Shown here: positions 16,338-25,456 of the stretch, in pieces
Layout of the letters: each line of letters begins with the position of its first letter
How positions within the stretch are numbered: position 1 is the first letter of the stretch
Assembly (NCBI GenBank): GCA_021413975.1
Contig: JAIOPJ010000033.1
Span: forward strand, 141,629 to 205,628
DNA from: Gemmatimonadota bacterium
GTDB lineage: Bacteria > Gemmatimonadota > Gemmatimonadetes > Gemmatimonadales > Gemmatimonadaceae
DNA: 64,000 nucleotides
Direction: 5' to 3'
Made by a program: the position numbers and the translations under genes
The notes under the pieces: model-generated
What the model was told of the DNA's origin: nothing
Databases searched by the model: none
What the model saw: the letters and a program-made list of their open reading frames with translations, nothing else

Positions 16338-17477
16338 ATGGCCGATTTCTACACAACGCTCGGTGTCGCGAAGACCGCTTCGGACGACGAGATCAAGCAG
16401 GCATATCGCAAGCTCGCGATGCAGTTCCACCCCGACCGGAACGGGGGCTCCAAGGAGGCCGAGGAGAAGTTCAAGGAGATCACCGAGGCGTATGACGTCC
16501 TCCGCGATCCCCAGAAGCGGGCCGCGTTCGATCGCTACGGCGAGGCCGGATTGCGCGGTGGCGGAGCCGGCGGGGCGGGGGGCTTCCACCATGTGGACCT
16601 CTCCGAAGCACTCAACATCTTCATGCGCGACTTCGGCCTCGGCGACCTCTTCGGAGGGGCAGGCGGCGGCCGCCAGCAGAGTGGTCCTCGCTCGGGCGCC
16701 GATGTGAAGGTCGACCTCGACCTCTCCATGCTCGAGGTGGCGACGGGCGTCTCCAAGCAGGTGAAGATGAAGCTGCTCGACCCCTGCGAACGCTGCAAAG
16801 GCGCCGGCGCCGAGCCGGGGACGCAGACGCAGCGCTGCGCGACCTGCGCCGGGCAGGGCGAGGTGCGTCGCGCGCAGCAGAGCTTCTTCGGTCAGTTCGT
16901 GAGCGTCGCGCCCTGCCCGACCTGTCGGGGCGAGGGCGTGCAGATCACGAGCCCGTGCAAGTCGTGCCGCGGCGAAGGGCGGCAGCGTGGCGAGCACACG
17001 ATCGACATCAAGGTGCCGGCCGGCGTCTCGTCGGGGCAGTACATGCACCTGCGCGGCGTCGGCAACGCCGGCGTGCGCGGCGGCCCGCGCGGCGACGTGA
17101 TCGTGGTCTTCGACGTGGTCGAGGACGATCGGTTCGAGCGCGACGGCGAGGATCTCTACTGCGAGTCGCTGGTGACCTATCCGCAGCTGGTGCTGGGCGC
17201 GGACATCGAAGTGCCCGGCGTGACCGGTGCGCTCACGCTCAAGATCCCCTCAGGGACGCAGAGCGGGCACGTCTTCACGATGCGCGGCAAGGGATTGCCG
17301 CGCGTGAACGCCAGCGGCGTGGGCGACCTGCATGTGCGTGTGCAGGTCTGGACACCGCAGGACCTCGGACGCGAAGAGGAGCGACTGATCGAACAGCTGC
17401 AGGCGGTGCAGTCCAAGCCCCCCGAGCAGCGGGAGAAGGGATTCTGGGCCAAGATGAAGGAAGTGATCTCAGGATGA
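16338..17477 (+). CDS. dnaJ: Chaperone DnaJ (Hsp40)
   Basis: DnaJ delivers unfolded proteins to DnaK and stimulates its ATPase. The 379-residue product shows a J domain with HPD (MQFHPDRNGGS), a Gly/Phe-rich segment, and four zinc motifs of the form CXXCXGXG: CERCKGAG, CATCAGQG, CPTCRGEG and CKSCRGEG. The C-terminal substrate domains follow. This is a full type I DnaJ. Downstream prmA begins after 15 nt, with rsmE and the HIT gene coupled to it. Confidence 0.96.
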   Translation: MADFYTTLGVAKTASDDEIKQAYRKLAMQFHPDRNGGSKEAEEKFKEITEAYDVLRDPQKRAAFDRYGEAGLRGGGAGGAGGFHHVDLSEALNIFMRDFGLGDLFGGAGGGRQQSGPRSGADVKVDLDLSMLEVATGVSKQVKMKLLDPCERCKGAGAEPGTQTQRCATCAGQGEVRRAQQSFFGQFVSVAPCPTCRGEGVQITSPCKSCRGEGRQRGEHTIDIKVPAGVSSGQYMHLRGVGNAGVRGGPRGDVIVVFDVVEDDRFERDGEDLYCESLVTYPQLVLGADIEVPGVTGALTLKIPSGTQSGHVFTMRGKGLPRVNASGVGDLHVRVQVWTPQDLGREEERLIEQLQAVQSKPPEQREKGFWAKMKEVISG

Positions 17478-17492
17478 GGAGGCGCGCGTAGC

Positions 17493-18314
17493 ATGTGGCA
17501 CCGGGTCCAGCTCACGCCGTCGCATCGCGACCGCGCCGAGGCGGTCGCGGCGGCGATGTTCGCGGCGGGCGCCGAAGGGGTGCATGAGGACGCGGATCGG
17601 CTCATCACCCATCTGCCGGCGGAACAGGACCCGGCCCTGTTCATCGCGTCGGTGAGGGCGGCCGACGCGGAGATGGGCGCGGAGACGGGCACGCTCGAGG
17701 ACGTCGATTGGTCCGAGCGGTGGCGTGACCGGATCACGTCGCACCGACTGGGCAAGCTCACCGTCACGCCGCCCTGGCTCGCGGCGGGGATGGACCCGGC
17801 GACCACCGTCGTGATCGAGCCCGCCATGGCCTTCGGCACGGGAGAGCATCCCACCACGCGCGGCGTGGTGCGGCTCATGCAGGCGGTGGTCCGTCCCGGC
17901 GACTCGGTCGCCGACCTGGGCTCCGGCAGTGCGATCCTCGCGATCGCCGCGGTGAAGCTCGGTGCGGGACGCGCCTTCGCGATCGAGATGGACCATGACT
18001 CGATCGGCAACGCCGAGGAGAACGTGGCGGCGAACGGGGTCGGGGACCGCGTCGCGGTGCTCGAGGGCGATGCCTTCGCCCTGCTGCCGATCGTCGCGCC
18101 GGTGCGGATCATCCTCGCGAACATCATCTCCTCGGTGCTGGTCGAGCTCCTGCCGCTCATCGCGGAGTCGCTCGCGCCCCGTGGCGTCGTCATCCTCAGC
18201 GGGATCCTCGTGGAGGAGCGCCCGCGCATGCTCGACGTGCTCGCGAGCGAGGGGTGGCGCGTGGAGGCCGAGGATGACGAGGACCTCTGGTGGTCGGTCC
18301 GGGTGTCGCGATGA
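17493..18314 (+). CDS. prmA: Ribosomal protein L11 methyltransferase PrmA
   Basis: PrmA trimethylates ribosomal protein L11. The 273-residue product has the N-terminal substrate domain (with WSERWRDRI) and the SAM-binding domain: PAMAFGTGEHPTTRGVVRLM, VADLGSGSAILAIAA and ILANIISSVLVELLP. The DLGSGS motif differs slightly from the usual DVGCGSG. It follows dnaJ by 15 nt and overlaps rsmE by 4 nt (ATGA), as in many bacteria. Confidence 0.92.
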   Translation: MWHRVQLTPSHRDRAEAVAAAMFAAGAEGVHEDADRLITHLPAEQDPALFIASVRAADAEMGAETGTLEDVDWSERWRDRITSHRLGKLTVTPPWLAAGMDPATTVVIEPAMAFGTGEHPTTRGVVRLMQAVVRPGDSVADLGSGSAILAIAAVKLGAGRAFAIEMDHDSIGNAEENVAANGVGDRVAVLEGDAFALLPIVAPVRIILANIISSVLVELLPLIAESLAPRGVVILSGILVEERPRMLDVLASEGWRVEAEDDEDLWWSVRVSR

Positions 18315-19105
18315 GCCTGCCCACCTTCGTCACCGACGACCCGTTCTCCGCTCCCGGCAACGTCACGTTGGGCGAGGACGCGGCGCATCACATGCGGGTG
18401 CGGCGCCTCGAGACCGGTGTGCGCGTCGGGCTCGTGGACGGCGCCGGGATGCGCGGCGAAGGGGTGCTCACGCAGCTCGCCAAGCGGCATGCGATCGTGA
18501 GCATCGAGACGGCGGAGGCGGTCGAACCCGCGGCGCCGATCCACCTGCTGCTGTCGGTCGCCGACAAGGACCGCATGCTCTGGCTCGCCGAGAAGGTGAC
18601 GGAGTTGGAACTCGCGAGCTGGCGCCCCGTCTCGTTCCGGCGCAGCCGGAACGTGAACCCGCGGGGCGAGGGGCCGACGTTCCAGCAGAAGGTGAGGATG
18701 CGGATGGCGGCCGCGCTGGAGCAGAGTCGCGGGGCCTTCCTGCCGGTGCTCTATCCGGAGGCGACGGTGGAGCACGCGATCGCGGCGCGCCCGACCGGGG
18801 CCTGTCTGGTGATGCAGCAGGGGGGCCGTCCGATCTTCGAGGCCCTGACGCCGCTGATCGCTTCCGCGCGCGAACGCGGTGACCCACTGCCCGTCGTCAC
18901 GCTGGCCGTCGGCCCCGAAGGGGGCTTCGAACCGGCCGAGATGGACGCGTTCGAGACGGCGGGATTCCTCCCGGTCACGCTGGGACGCAACATCCTCCGC
19001 TTCGAGACGGCGGCGCAATCGGGCCTGGCGGCCGTGCGGGCGATGCTCGAACTCGTGACCGACCCCGACGCGATCCGCGTGGACCCCAACGGAATGGACC
19101 GATGA
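18311..19105 (+). CDS. rsmE: 16S rRNA (uracil-1498-N3)-methyltransferase RsmE
   Basis: RsmE methylates U1498 of 16S rRNA in the 30S subunit. The 264-residue product, read from ATG 18311 in the prmA stop, has an N-terminal PUA-like domain (AHHMRVRRLETGVRVGLVDG) and the SPOUT methyltransferase core. AVGPEGGFEPAEMDAFETAG and GRNILRFETAA are the knot signatures. The prmA-rsmE-HIT order, with 4-nt overlaps, points to one operon with dnaJ. Confidence 0.92.
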   Translation: MSLPTFVTDDPFSAPGNVTLGEDAAHHMRVRRLETGVRVGLVDGAGMRGEGVLTQLAKRHAIVSIETAEAVEPAAPIHLLLSVADKDRMLWLAEKVTELELASWRPVSFRRSRNVNPRGEGPTFQQKVRMRMAAALEQSRGAFLPVLYPEATVEHAIAARPTGACLVMQQGGRPIFEALTPLIASARERGDPLPVVTLAVGPEGGFEPAEMDAFETAGFLPVTLGRNILRFETAAQSGLAAVRAMLELVTDPDAIRVDPNGMDR

Positions 19106-19440
19106 CCGACTGCCTCTTCTGCCGGATCGTGCGCGGGGAGATCCCCGCGGCGAAGGTCGCGGAGACCGACGAGTGCCTCGCCTTCCGTGACATCGCGCCG
19201 CAGGCGCCGGTGCACGTGCTCATCATCCCGCGGAAGCACTTCGGGTCGCTGGACGAGGTGCCGGACGCCAGCGTGGTGGGGGCCATGTCGATGCTCGCCC
19301 AGCAGGTGGCGCGCTCGGAGGGGATCGCCGCCGCGGGGTACCGCTGCGTGATCAACACGGGCGCGCACGGGGGGCAGACCGTCGGGCACTTGCATATGCA
19401 CCTGCTGGGCGGCCGCGCGCACGGCTGGCCGCCGGGTTGA
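19102..19440 (+). CDS. HIT-family nucleotide-binding protein (HinT-like)
   Basis: The 112-residue product carries the histidine triad GHLHMHLLGG and the N-terminal CLFCRIVRGEIPA with a zinc-like Cys pair. HinT-type enzymes hydrolyse purine nucleoside phosphoramidates; the physiological role is not well defined. It begins within the rsmE stop codon. Confidence 0.92.
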   Translation: MTDCLFCRIVRGEIPAAKVAETDECLAFRDIAPQAPVHVLIIPRKHFGSLDEVPDASVVGAMSMLAQQVARSEGIAAAGYRCVINTGAHGGQTVGHLHMHLLGGRAHGWPPG

Positions 19441-19485
19441 CCGCTGGGTTCGCCTGCCTGTCCGGCCCGAACTAAGGCGCTCCGC

Positions 19486-19514
19486 TTGCCCTATGTCGCG
19501 CGTTGGCCTATCGT
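19486..19514 (+). promoter_or_regulatory. Promoter of the rpsU-yqeY-mutS2-dnaG operon
   Basis: TTGCCC (19486-19491), a 17-nt spacer, then TATCGT (19509-19514). The predicted leader of about 57 nt ends with a strong purine-rich ribosome site, AAGGGGGGAAGA, before the rpsU TTG at 19578. Confidence 0.7.
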
Positions 19515-19577
19515 TATGGGCTAACATCATCCAGTCCCCAGCCGGCGCACAAACGCCACGAAGGGGGGAAGACCAGT

Positions 19578-19766
19578 TTGTCGGAAATCATCATCCACGA
19601 TGACGAGAACTTCGAGCGCGCGCTGAAGCGCTTCAAGAAGAAGTGCGAGAAGGCCGGGATCCTTTCGGACCTGCGCAAGCATCGTCACTACGAGAAGCCG
19701 AGCGAGAAGCGGAAGCGGAAGCTCAACACCGCGCAACGCAAGAACCGTCGCACGCGCTCCAACTGA
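19578..19766 (+). CDS. rpsU: 30S ribosomal protein S21
   Basis: The 62-residue S21 begins at TTG 19578. This start is chosen because a strong AAGGGGGGAAGA lies just upstream and because the protein then begins [20 protein letters not shown], typical of the family. The C-terminus is very basic ([19 protein letters not shown]). S21 helps the 30S subunit bind mRNA. An ATG farther upstream at 19515 would add 21 untypical residues. The presence of S21 is notable because many leaders here lack a Shine-Dalgarno. Confidence 0.93.
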   Translation: MSEIIIHDDENFERALKRFKKKCEKAGILSDLRKHRHYEKPSEKRKRKLNTAQRKNRRTRSN

Positions 19767-20209
19767 TGTCGGCGCTGGCGGCACGGTTCCAGGGCGAGCT
19801 CAATGTCGCCCGCAAGGCGCAGGACAAGGGTCGCGTCCTGTTGCTGGGCACCGTGCTGTCGGACATCAAGAATCGCGAGATCGAGCTGAAGCGGGCCCTC
19901 GCCGACGACGACGTCGTCGAGGTGCTCCGCAAGGCGATCAAGCGTCGGCGGGAGTCCGTCGAGATGTATGAACAGGCCGGCCGGAACGAGCTGGCCGCCG
20001 TGGAACGACAGGAAGCCGACGCCCTCGCGCTCTGGCTCCCGGTGGCGCCGTCGGACGACGACGTCCGCGCCGCGGTCCGCGCCGCCATCGCCGCCGGCGC
20101 CACGAACATCGGTGCCGTGATGGGCAAGGTGATGCCCGCCTTCAAGGGCCGGCTCGATGGCACCGTGATCAATCGCATCGCGCGCGAGGAACTCGGTCCG
20201 CCCGCGTGA
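19766..20209 (+). CDS. GatB/YqeY domain protein
   Basis: The 147-residue product belongs to the YqeY family, related to the tail domain of GatB, which contacts tRNA in the amidotransferase. LLGTVLSDIKNREIELKR, AIKRRRESVEMYEQAGR and NIGAVMGKVMPAFKGRLDG are typical. The stand-alone protein has no firm role. The start ATG 19766 overlaps the rpsU stop (TGATG). The gene is regularly found with rpsU and dnaG. Confidence 0.92.
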   Translation: MSALAARFQGELNVARKAQDKGRVLLLGTVLSDIKNREIELKRALADDDVVEVLRKAIKRRRESVEMYEQAGRNELAAVERQEADALALWLPVAPSDDDVRAAVRAAIAAGATNIGAVMGKVMPAFKGRLDGTVINRIAREELGPPA

Positions 20210-22668
20210 CCTTCCAGGCGCACGCCCTCGACGTCCTCGAGTTCGCGCGGCTGCTCGATCATGTCGCGGGTCATGCTTCCAGCTCACCGGGCGCCGAGCG
20301 CATTCGCGCCCTGCGCCCGTTGCGCGTGGGGGGGACGCACCTCGATCGTGACGAGGCGCTCGACGCGCTGCGCGCGGAGCATGGCCGCGTGGCCGCCATG
20401 CGGGCCCTCATCAAGGGCGAGGGCGGGTGGCGGCCCGAGGCGGTGCCCGATCTCACCGACGCGCTCGTCAGGCTGCGGGTCGCGGGCACCTCGTGGACGG
20501 GCAAGGAACTGCGCAGCGCCGGCGTCCTGCTCCAGTCGTCGCGCCGCACGCAGCTCGCCCTGCGTGACGAGGCGAAGCATCCCGCCGCGCGCGCCCCGCT
20601 CGCGCGCTACGCCGACGCGCTGATCGCGCGGGAGTCGATCGAGCGCCGGATCGAGCAGGTGCTCAACGAGGATGGCGAGATCAAGGACGACGCCTCGCCG
20701 CAGCTGCGGCGCATCCGACGCGAGATGCGCGGCGCCGAGGGCGACCTGGTGCGGTTGCTCGAACGACTGATGTCCAAGCTCGAGTCGCATCATCGCGTGG
20801 ACGACGGATCGGTCACGCTCCGCAATGGGCGCTACGTCATCCCGGTGCGGCGCGAGGGGCGCGGCTCGCTCGGCGGCATCGTGCACGACAGCTCGCACTC
20901 GGGGCAGACACTCTTCGTGGAGCCGCCCGCCGCCGTCGAGGCCGGGAACCGGATCCGCGAACTCGAGGCCGAGGAGATCGCGGAGTGCGAGCGGATCCTG
21001 CTCGAGCTCACCGAGGCGCTGCGGCCGGAGCGCGAGGATCTCTCGTCGGCGCAGGAGGCGCTCATCGCGCTCGATGCGATCTACGGCCGCGCGCGCTACA
21101 CGCTCGCGGCCGAGTGCGCCGACGCCGACCTGGTGGCCGCGCGCGACGGCTTCCACGTGCGCGAAGGACGTCATCCGCTGCTGCTGGCGCAGGGGGTGAA
21201 CGTGGTCTCGTTCGACCTCGCCATGCACCCCGATGAGCGCACCCTGCTCGTCTCCGGCCCGAACACCGGCGGCAAGACGGTGCTGCTCAAGGCGCTGGCC
21301 CTCTGTTCGCTCATGGTGCAGAGCGGCATCCCGGCGCCGGTCGGTCCCGAGAGCCGGATCCCCTGCTTCGACGACGTCTTCGCCGACATCGGGGACGAGC
21401 AGAGTCTCGAGGCCTCGCTCTCGACGTTCAGCGCGCACCTGAAGCACCTCACCGCGATCCTCGAGAACGCCTCCGCCGACGCGCTCGTGTTGATCGACGA
21501 ACTGGGCTCCGGCACCGACCCGCTCGAGGGGGCCGCCCTCGGCGGCGCGATCCTCGAGGAGCTCACGCGGCGAGGGACGACCACCGTCGCCACGACGCAT
21601 CTGGGTGCGCTCAAGGAGCTGGCGAGCGAAGTTCCCGGCGTGGTCAACGCCTCGCTCCAGTTCGACGCCGAGCGCCTCGCGCCGACGTATCGCCTGATCA
21701 AGGGGATCCCGGGCCGTTCCTACGGCATCGCGATCGCTCGGCGGCTGAACATGCCGGCCGCGGTCCTGGCGCGCGCGGAGGAGCGGGTGCCGCAGATGGA
21801 GCGCGACCTGAGCGCGCTCCTCGCCGACGTCGAGCGCCGCGCCGACGGCCTCGGCAAGCGCGAGCGGGAGGTGGCCGCGACGCAGGAGCACCTGCAGTGG
21901 CAGACCGATCGCATCGAGGTGCGGGAGCGGACGCTCAAGGAGCAGGAGCGCGCGTTCGAGCGTGAGTCGCGCAAGGACACGCGGCGCTATCTGCTCGAGG
22001 CGCGCAAGGAGGTCGAGCGCACGATCAAGGAACTCAAGGCGGCAGGCGCGTCGGCGATCGACGCGCGTGCCGTGGAGGCCCGACGGGGACTCGAGGTGCG
22101 CGCGGCGAGCGAACAGCAGGCGCTCGAGGCGCTCGACGCCGCGGAGCGGTCGGCCGCGCTGGCTTCCGCACGCGCCCGCGCCGAGCGGGGCGAGACGCGA
22201 TCGGCCGATGCGCGGGCCGCCGAGCTCGCGCCCGGCGACGCGGTCGCCGTGGGAACGCTGGGAGGCAAGACCGGGAAGCTGCTGGAACGGCGCGGCGCCG
22301 ACGCGGTGGTCACGGTCGGCTCCCTCAAGATGACGGTGCCGTTCGACACGCTCCGGCGACTCTCGGCGCGGCACCTGCGCGAGGAGCGCGTGGAGGTGGC
22401 CATCATCGACGCGCCCGAGATCGACGCGAAGCCCGAGGTGGACGTGCGGGGCGTGCGCGTGCACGAGGTGGACGACCTCGTGATGCAGGCGCTCGACAGC
22501 GCCATCCGCGCCGACCTCGCGCTGCTGCGGATCATCCACGGCAAGGGCACCGGCGCGCTGCGCGAGCGCGTGACGCAGATGCTCAAGGGTGACAAGCGGG
22601 TCAAGAGCTTCCGCCTCGGCGCGTGGAACGAGGGCGGGGCGGGCGTGACCGTGGCGGAGCTCCGGTGA
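20206..22668 (+). CDS. mutS2: Endonuclease MutS2
   Basis: The 820-residue MutS paralogue lacks the mismatch-recognition domain and is linked to suppression of recombination and to rescue of collided ribosomes. Core MutS domains (about 1-330) lead to the ATPase with GPNTGGKTVLLKALA and DELGSGTDPLEGAALG. A long coiled coil (about 525-650) and a C-terminal Smr nuclease domain follow, marked by VDVRGVRVHEVDDLV and HGKGTGALRERV. The start is GTG 20206, overlapping yqeY by 4 nt. Confidence 0.95.
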   Translation: MTFQAHALDVLEFARLLDHVAGHASSSPGAERIRALRPLRVGGTHLDRDEALDALRAEHGRVAAMRALIKGEGGWRPEAVPDLTDALVRLRVAGTSWTGKELRSAGVLLQSSRRTQLALRDEAKHPAARAPLARYADALIARESIERRIEQVLNEDGEIKDDASPQLRRIRREMRGAEGDLVRLLERLMSKLESHHRVDDGSVTLRNGRYVIPVRREGRGSLGGIVHDSSHSGQTLFVEPPAAVEAGNRIRELEAEEIAECERILLELTEALRPEREDLSSAQEALIALDAIYGRARYTLAAECADADLVAARDGFHVREGRHPLLLAQGVNVVSFDLAMHPDERTLLVSGPNTGGKTVLLKALALCSLMVQSGIPAPVGPESRIPCFDDVFADIGDEQSLEASLSTFSAHLKHLTAILENASADALVLIDELGSGTDPLEGAALGGAILEELTRRGTTTVATTHLGALKELASEVPGVVNASLQFDAERLAPTYRLIKGIPGRSYGIAIARRLNMPAAVLARAEERVPQMERDLSALLADVERRADGLGKREREVAATQEHLQWQTDRIEVRERTLKEQERAFERESRKDTRRYLLEARKEVERTIKELKAAGASAIDARAVEARRGLEVRAASEQQALEALDAAERSAALASARARAERGETRSADARAAELAPGDAVAVGTLGGKTGKLLERRGADAVVTVGSLKMTVPFDTLRRLSARHLREERVEVAIIDAPEIDAKPEVDVRGVRVHEVDDLVMQALDSAIRADLALLRIIHGKGTGALRERVTQMLKGDKRVKSFRLGAWNEGGAGVTVAELR

Positions 22669-24593
22669 TCCCCGACGAGGTCGTCGAGCTGGTGGCGCAG
22701 CAGGCCGACATCGTCGCGATCATCGGCGAGCATGTGCGCCTGAAGAAGACGGGGTCGGTCTGGCGGGGACCGTGCCCGTTCCATCAGGGGACCAACGCCA
22801 ACTTCTCGGTCATGCCGCGTGGCGGGTACACCTGCTTCGTGTGCGGCGAGAAGGGGTCGGTCTTCACCTTCGTGCAGAAGCGACTCGGGATGAGCTTCGT
22901 GGAAGCGGTGAAGTACGTCGGCGAGAAGTGCGGCGTGGAGGTGAAGGAGACCGAGCGGAAGCGTGACGGTCCGGACCCGCGCGAGCCGATGTGGGAACTG
23001 CAGGCGACGGTGGGGGAGTACTTCTCGCGCGTGTTGTGGGACGCACCCGGTGGCGCGGCGGCACGCGAGTACCTCGCGAGCCGCGACGTGACGCGGCCGG
23101 TGGCCGAACGGTTCGGGCTCGGGTTCGCTCCGCGCGAGGTGGGTGCCATGCGGGCGCACCTCAACGGGCTCGGCTACGACGACGCGCGCCTGCTCGCGGC
23201 GGGTCTGCTCGTGCGGCGCGACGAGACGGAGGAGCCGCGCCCGCGCTTCCGCGACCGCCTCATGTTCCCGATCCACGACGTGAGCGCGCACGTGGTCGGG
23301 TTCGGCGGCCGCCTGCTCGGACCGGGGGAGCCCAAGTACCTCAACTCGTCCGACTCGGAGATCTTCCAGAAGGGCAAGCTGCTCTACAACCTGCAGAACG
23401 CGCGCAATCCGATCCGTCGCGACGAGCGGGTGATCCTGGTGGAGGGCTACTTCGACGCGCTCCGGCTCGTGGCCGCGGGGATCGAGTGCGTCGTCGCGCC
23501 GATGGGGACCGCGCTCACCGAGCAGCAGGCCGATCTCCTGACCAAGTACTCGCGCCACGTCTTCCTGCTCTACGATTCGGACGGGCCGGGGCAGAAGGCG
23601 ACGTTCCGCGCCGCCGACGTGCTGCTCGCCAAGGGGCTCGAGGTGCGCGTGGTCACCCTGCCCGAGGGCGAGGATCCCGACACCTTCGTGCGCAAGCAGG
23701 GACGCGAGGCGGTGGACAAGCTGGTCGAGGGCGCGCTCGATGTGTTCGATCGCAAGGTGCAGCTGCTCGAGCGCGCGGGATGGTTCGCCGACCTGCAGCA
23801 CAAGCGGCGCGCGCTCGACCGGCTCCTGCCGACGATCCGCGCGGCGAGTGACCCGGTGACACGCGACCTCTACTTGGCGCGTGCGGCGCAGGCCGCGGGC
23901 ATCGCCCGGGAAGTGCTGCTCAGCGAGCTGCACACCGTGCGACGGGGCAGCGGAGCCCGTGCGACGGCCACGCGCAAGGTGGAGCGTCCGTCGGCCGGCC
24001 GCGCCGAGGCGGGGCCCGACGACATGTGGCCCGACGCGCCACCGCCCGAGGCGGAGCCGGTGCCGACCGGACCGTACAAGTCGGAAGTGGAGCAGGGCGG
24101 CGCCGAGCAGACGCTGCTGCGGGTGTTGTTGACCCAGCCGGTGTGGCAGGACCAGATCATCGAGGAACTCGGGAAGATCGAGGCGGAGGAGTCGCCGGGC
24201 GGTGAGTCGGACGAACGGGACGCGCTTGGGGAGGACGCGCCAGGCGTGCTGCGCGACCCGATCTACCGCGCGATCTACGAGGCGACGCTGCGTCACGGCG
24301 CCGACGCCCCGCCCGAGGTGATCGCCGAGGAGCTGTGGCCGCATGCGGTGCGCGTCTACGAGGACCTGCGCGGCGAGAAGGAGGCGGTGGTGGATGCCAA
24401 GAAGAGCATCGCCGACGGGCTCCGCATGCTCCGGGGGCGCTCGGTCGAGGCGCGGATCCGGTCCCTCGAGTCGCTGCTGGCCCTCGCGAGCACCGACGAG
24501 AAGGATCGGATCAATGTGGCGATCAAGCGCTTGACCGACGAGAAACGGGCGCTGGGAGTGCAGTCCTGGGGGTCGGTGCGGCGACGGCGCTGA
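22665..24593 (+). CDS. dnaG: DNA primase DnaG
   Basis: DnaG makes RNA primers for replication. The start is GTG 22665, overlapping the mutS2 stop, which gives VIPDEVVELVAQQADIVAII as the conserved N-terminus. The CHC2-type zinc finger reads CPFH...CFVC (residues about 40-65), and the toprim core shows LVEGYFDALRL and DSDGPGQKATF. The C-terminal helicase-interaction region (about 470-642) is less conserved. The rpsU-dnaG pair is the classical macromolecular synthesis operon, but rpoD does not follow here. Confidence 0.95.
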   Translation: MIPDEVVELVAQQADIVAIIGEHVRLKKTGSVWRGPCPFHQGTNANFSVMPRGGYTCFVCGEKGSVFTFVQKRLGMSFVEAVKYVGEKCGVEVKETERKRDGPDPREPMWELQATVGEYFSRVLWDAPGGAAAREYLASRDVTRPVAERFGLGFAPREVGAMRAHLNGLGYDDARLLAAGLLVRRDETEEPRPRFRDRLMFPIHDVSAHVVGFGGRLLGPGEPKYLNSSDSEIFQKGKLLYNLQNARNPIRRDERVILVEGYFDALRLVAAGIECVVAPMGTALTEQQADLLTKYSRHVFLLYDSDGPGQKATFRAADVLLAKGLEVRVVTLPEGEDPDTFVRKQGREAVDKLVEGALDVFDRKVQLLERAGWFADLQHKRRALDRLLPTIRAASDPVTRDLYLARAAQAAGIAREVLLSELHTVRRGSGARATATRKVERPSAGRAEAGPDDMWPDAPPPEAEPVPTGPYKSEVEQGGAEQTLLRVLLTQPVWQDQIIEELGKIEAEESPGGESDERDALGEDAPGVLRDPIYRAIYEATLRHGADAPPEVIAEELWPHAVRVYEDLRGEKEAVVDAKKSIADGLRMLRGRSVEARIRSLESLLALASTDEKDRINVAIKRLTDEKRALGVQSWGSVRRRR

Positions 24594-24600
24594 CTCGGGG

Positions 24601-24630
24601 ATGGAGGCTGGAGGATGAAGGCTGAAGGAA
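24601..24630 (-). repeat. GA-rich downstream element, copy C (after dnaG)
   Basis: GA-rich on the plus strand, 7 nt after the dnaG stop. Its reverse complement contains TTCAGCCTTCATCCTCC, a 17-mer identical to part of the asd leader at 56820-56854. Confidence 0.6.
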
Positions 24631-24637
24631 ATGCCGG

Positions 24638-24654
24638 CGGGGCGCTTTGCCCCG
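24638..24654 (+). terminator. Hairpin after dnaG
   Basis: CGGGGC-gcttt-GCCCCG, a perfect 6-bp stem with a 5-nt loop, between the GA-rich element and the CT-rich leader of the next gene. There is no T-run, so termination is only suggested. Confidence 0.4.
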
Positions 24655-24710
24655 GGCAGTGGAGGTTCGGGCCGCAATGAGCCAAGTTTATCCAGAGATG
24701 ACGGGCGGGT

Positions 24711-24750
24711 TCCCACTCCCCTCTCCCATCTCCCATCTCACATCTCAGAG
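24711..24750 (+). repeat. CT-rich leader element, copy D
   Basis: Repeated CCCATCTC/CACATCTC units end 4 nt before the ATG at 24755. The gene has no clear Shine-Dalgarno. Confidence 0.45.
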
Positions 24751-24754
24751 AATC

Positions 24755-25456
24755 ATGTCCGACATCCAGTCCCTGCTCGCCCTGCAGAACGACGACCTCG
24801 TCATCCACGATCTCGAGACGCGCCTCGCGGCGCTCGAACCGCGGATCCGCGAACTCGACAGCCGGCGGCAGCGGATCGTCGACGGCCTCGACCGGCAGGG
24901 CGCGCTGGTGTCGGCGGAGGAGAAGAAGCAGGCGTTCCTGCGGGACAAGATCGCGGAGCACCGGGCGTTGATCGACCGCAACCAAGCACAGCTCGATGCG
25001 GTGAAGACGATGCGGCAGGCGACGGCGGCGGCGTCGCAGATGGAGCAGGCGAAGAAGATCGTCGCCGGGGAGGAGAGTGACCTGCTCGTCCTCAACCGCA
25101 AGCTCGAGGAGTTGCGCGGCGTGCTGCACAAGCTGCAATCCGACCTGGCCGCCTGCGAGGCCGAGCAGGCGACGGCACGCACCGAGGTGGCCGGCGAACG
25201 TGCGGCGATCGACGGGGACCTCGCGACGGCGCACGCCAAGCGCACGGTGACTGCCGAGCAGGTGCCAGCCGCGCTCCGGAGCCGCTACGACCGCATCAGG
25301 AACAAGAAGCGCGTGCACGTGCTCGTGCCGCTGAATGCGCTCGCGTGCGGTGCCTGCGACACGGCGATCCCGATGCAGCGCCGGCACGCGATGATGTCGG
25401 GCACCACGATCGAGCTCTGCGAAGTGTGTGGCGTCCTGATGTACCAGGCGGTGTGA
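24755..25456 (+). CDS. Coiled-coil protein with C-terminal C4 zinc ribbon
   Basis: The 233-residue product is a long helical hairpin (about residues 5-175, rich in Glu, Arg and Lys) ending in a zinc ribbon, CGACDTAI...CEVCGVLMY. This is the conserved bacterial family with the zf-RING_7 motif, present in many phyla; proposed roles involve nucleic acid binding, but none is established. ATG 24755 is chosen as the start because it gives the conserved MSDIQSLLALQNDDLVIHDL; the frame is open farther upstream. It overlaps recJ by 4 nt, so it probably joins the recJ-rsmD operon. Confidence 0.85.
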   Translation: MSDIQSLLALQNDDLVIHDLETRLAALEPRIRELDSRRQRIVDGLDRQGALVSAEEKKQAFLRDKIAEHRALIDRNQAQLDAVKTMRQATAAASQMEQAKKIVAGEESDLLVLNRKLEELRGVLHKLQSDLAACEAEQATARTEVAGERAAIDGDLATAHAKRTVTAEQVPAALRSRYDRIRNKKRVHVLVPLNALACGACDTAIPMQRRHAMMSGTTIELCEVCGVLMYQAV

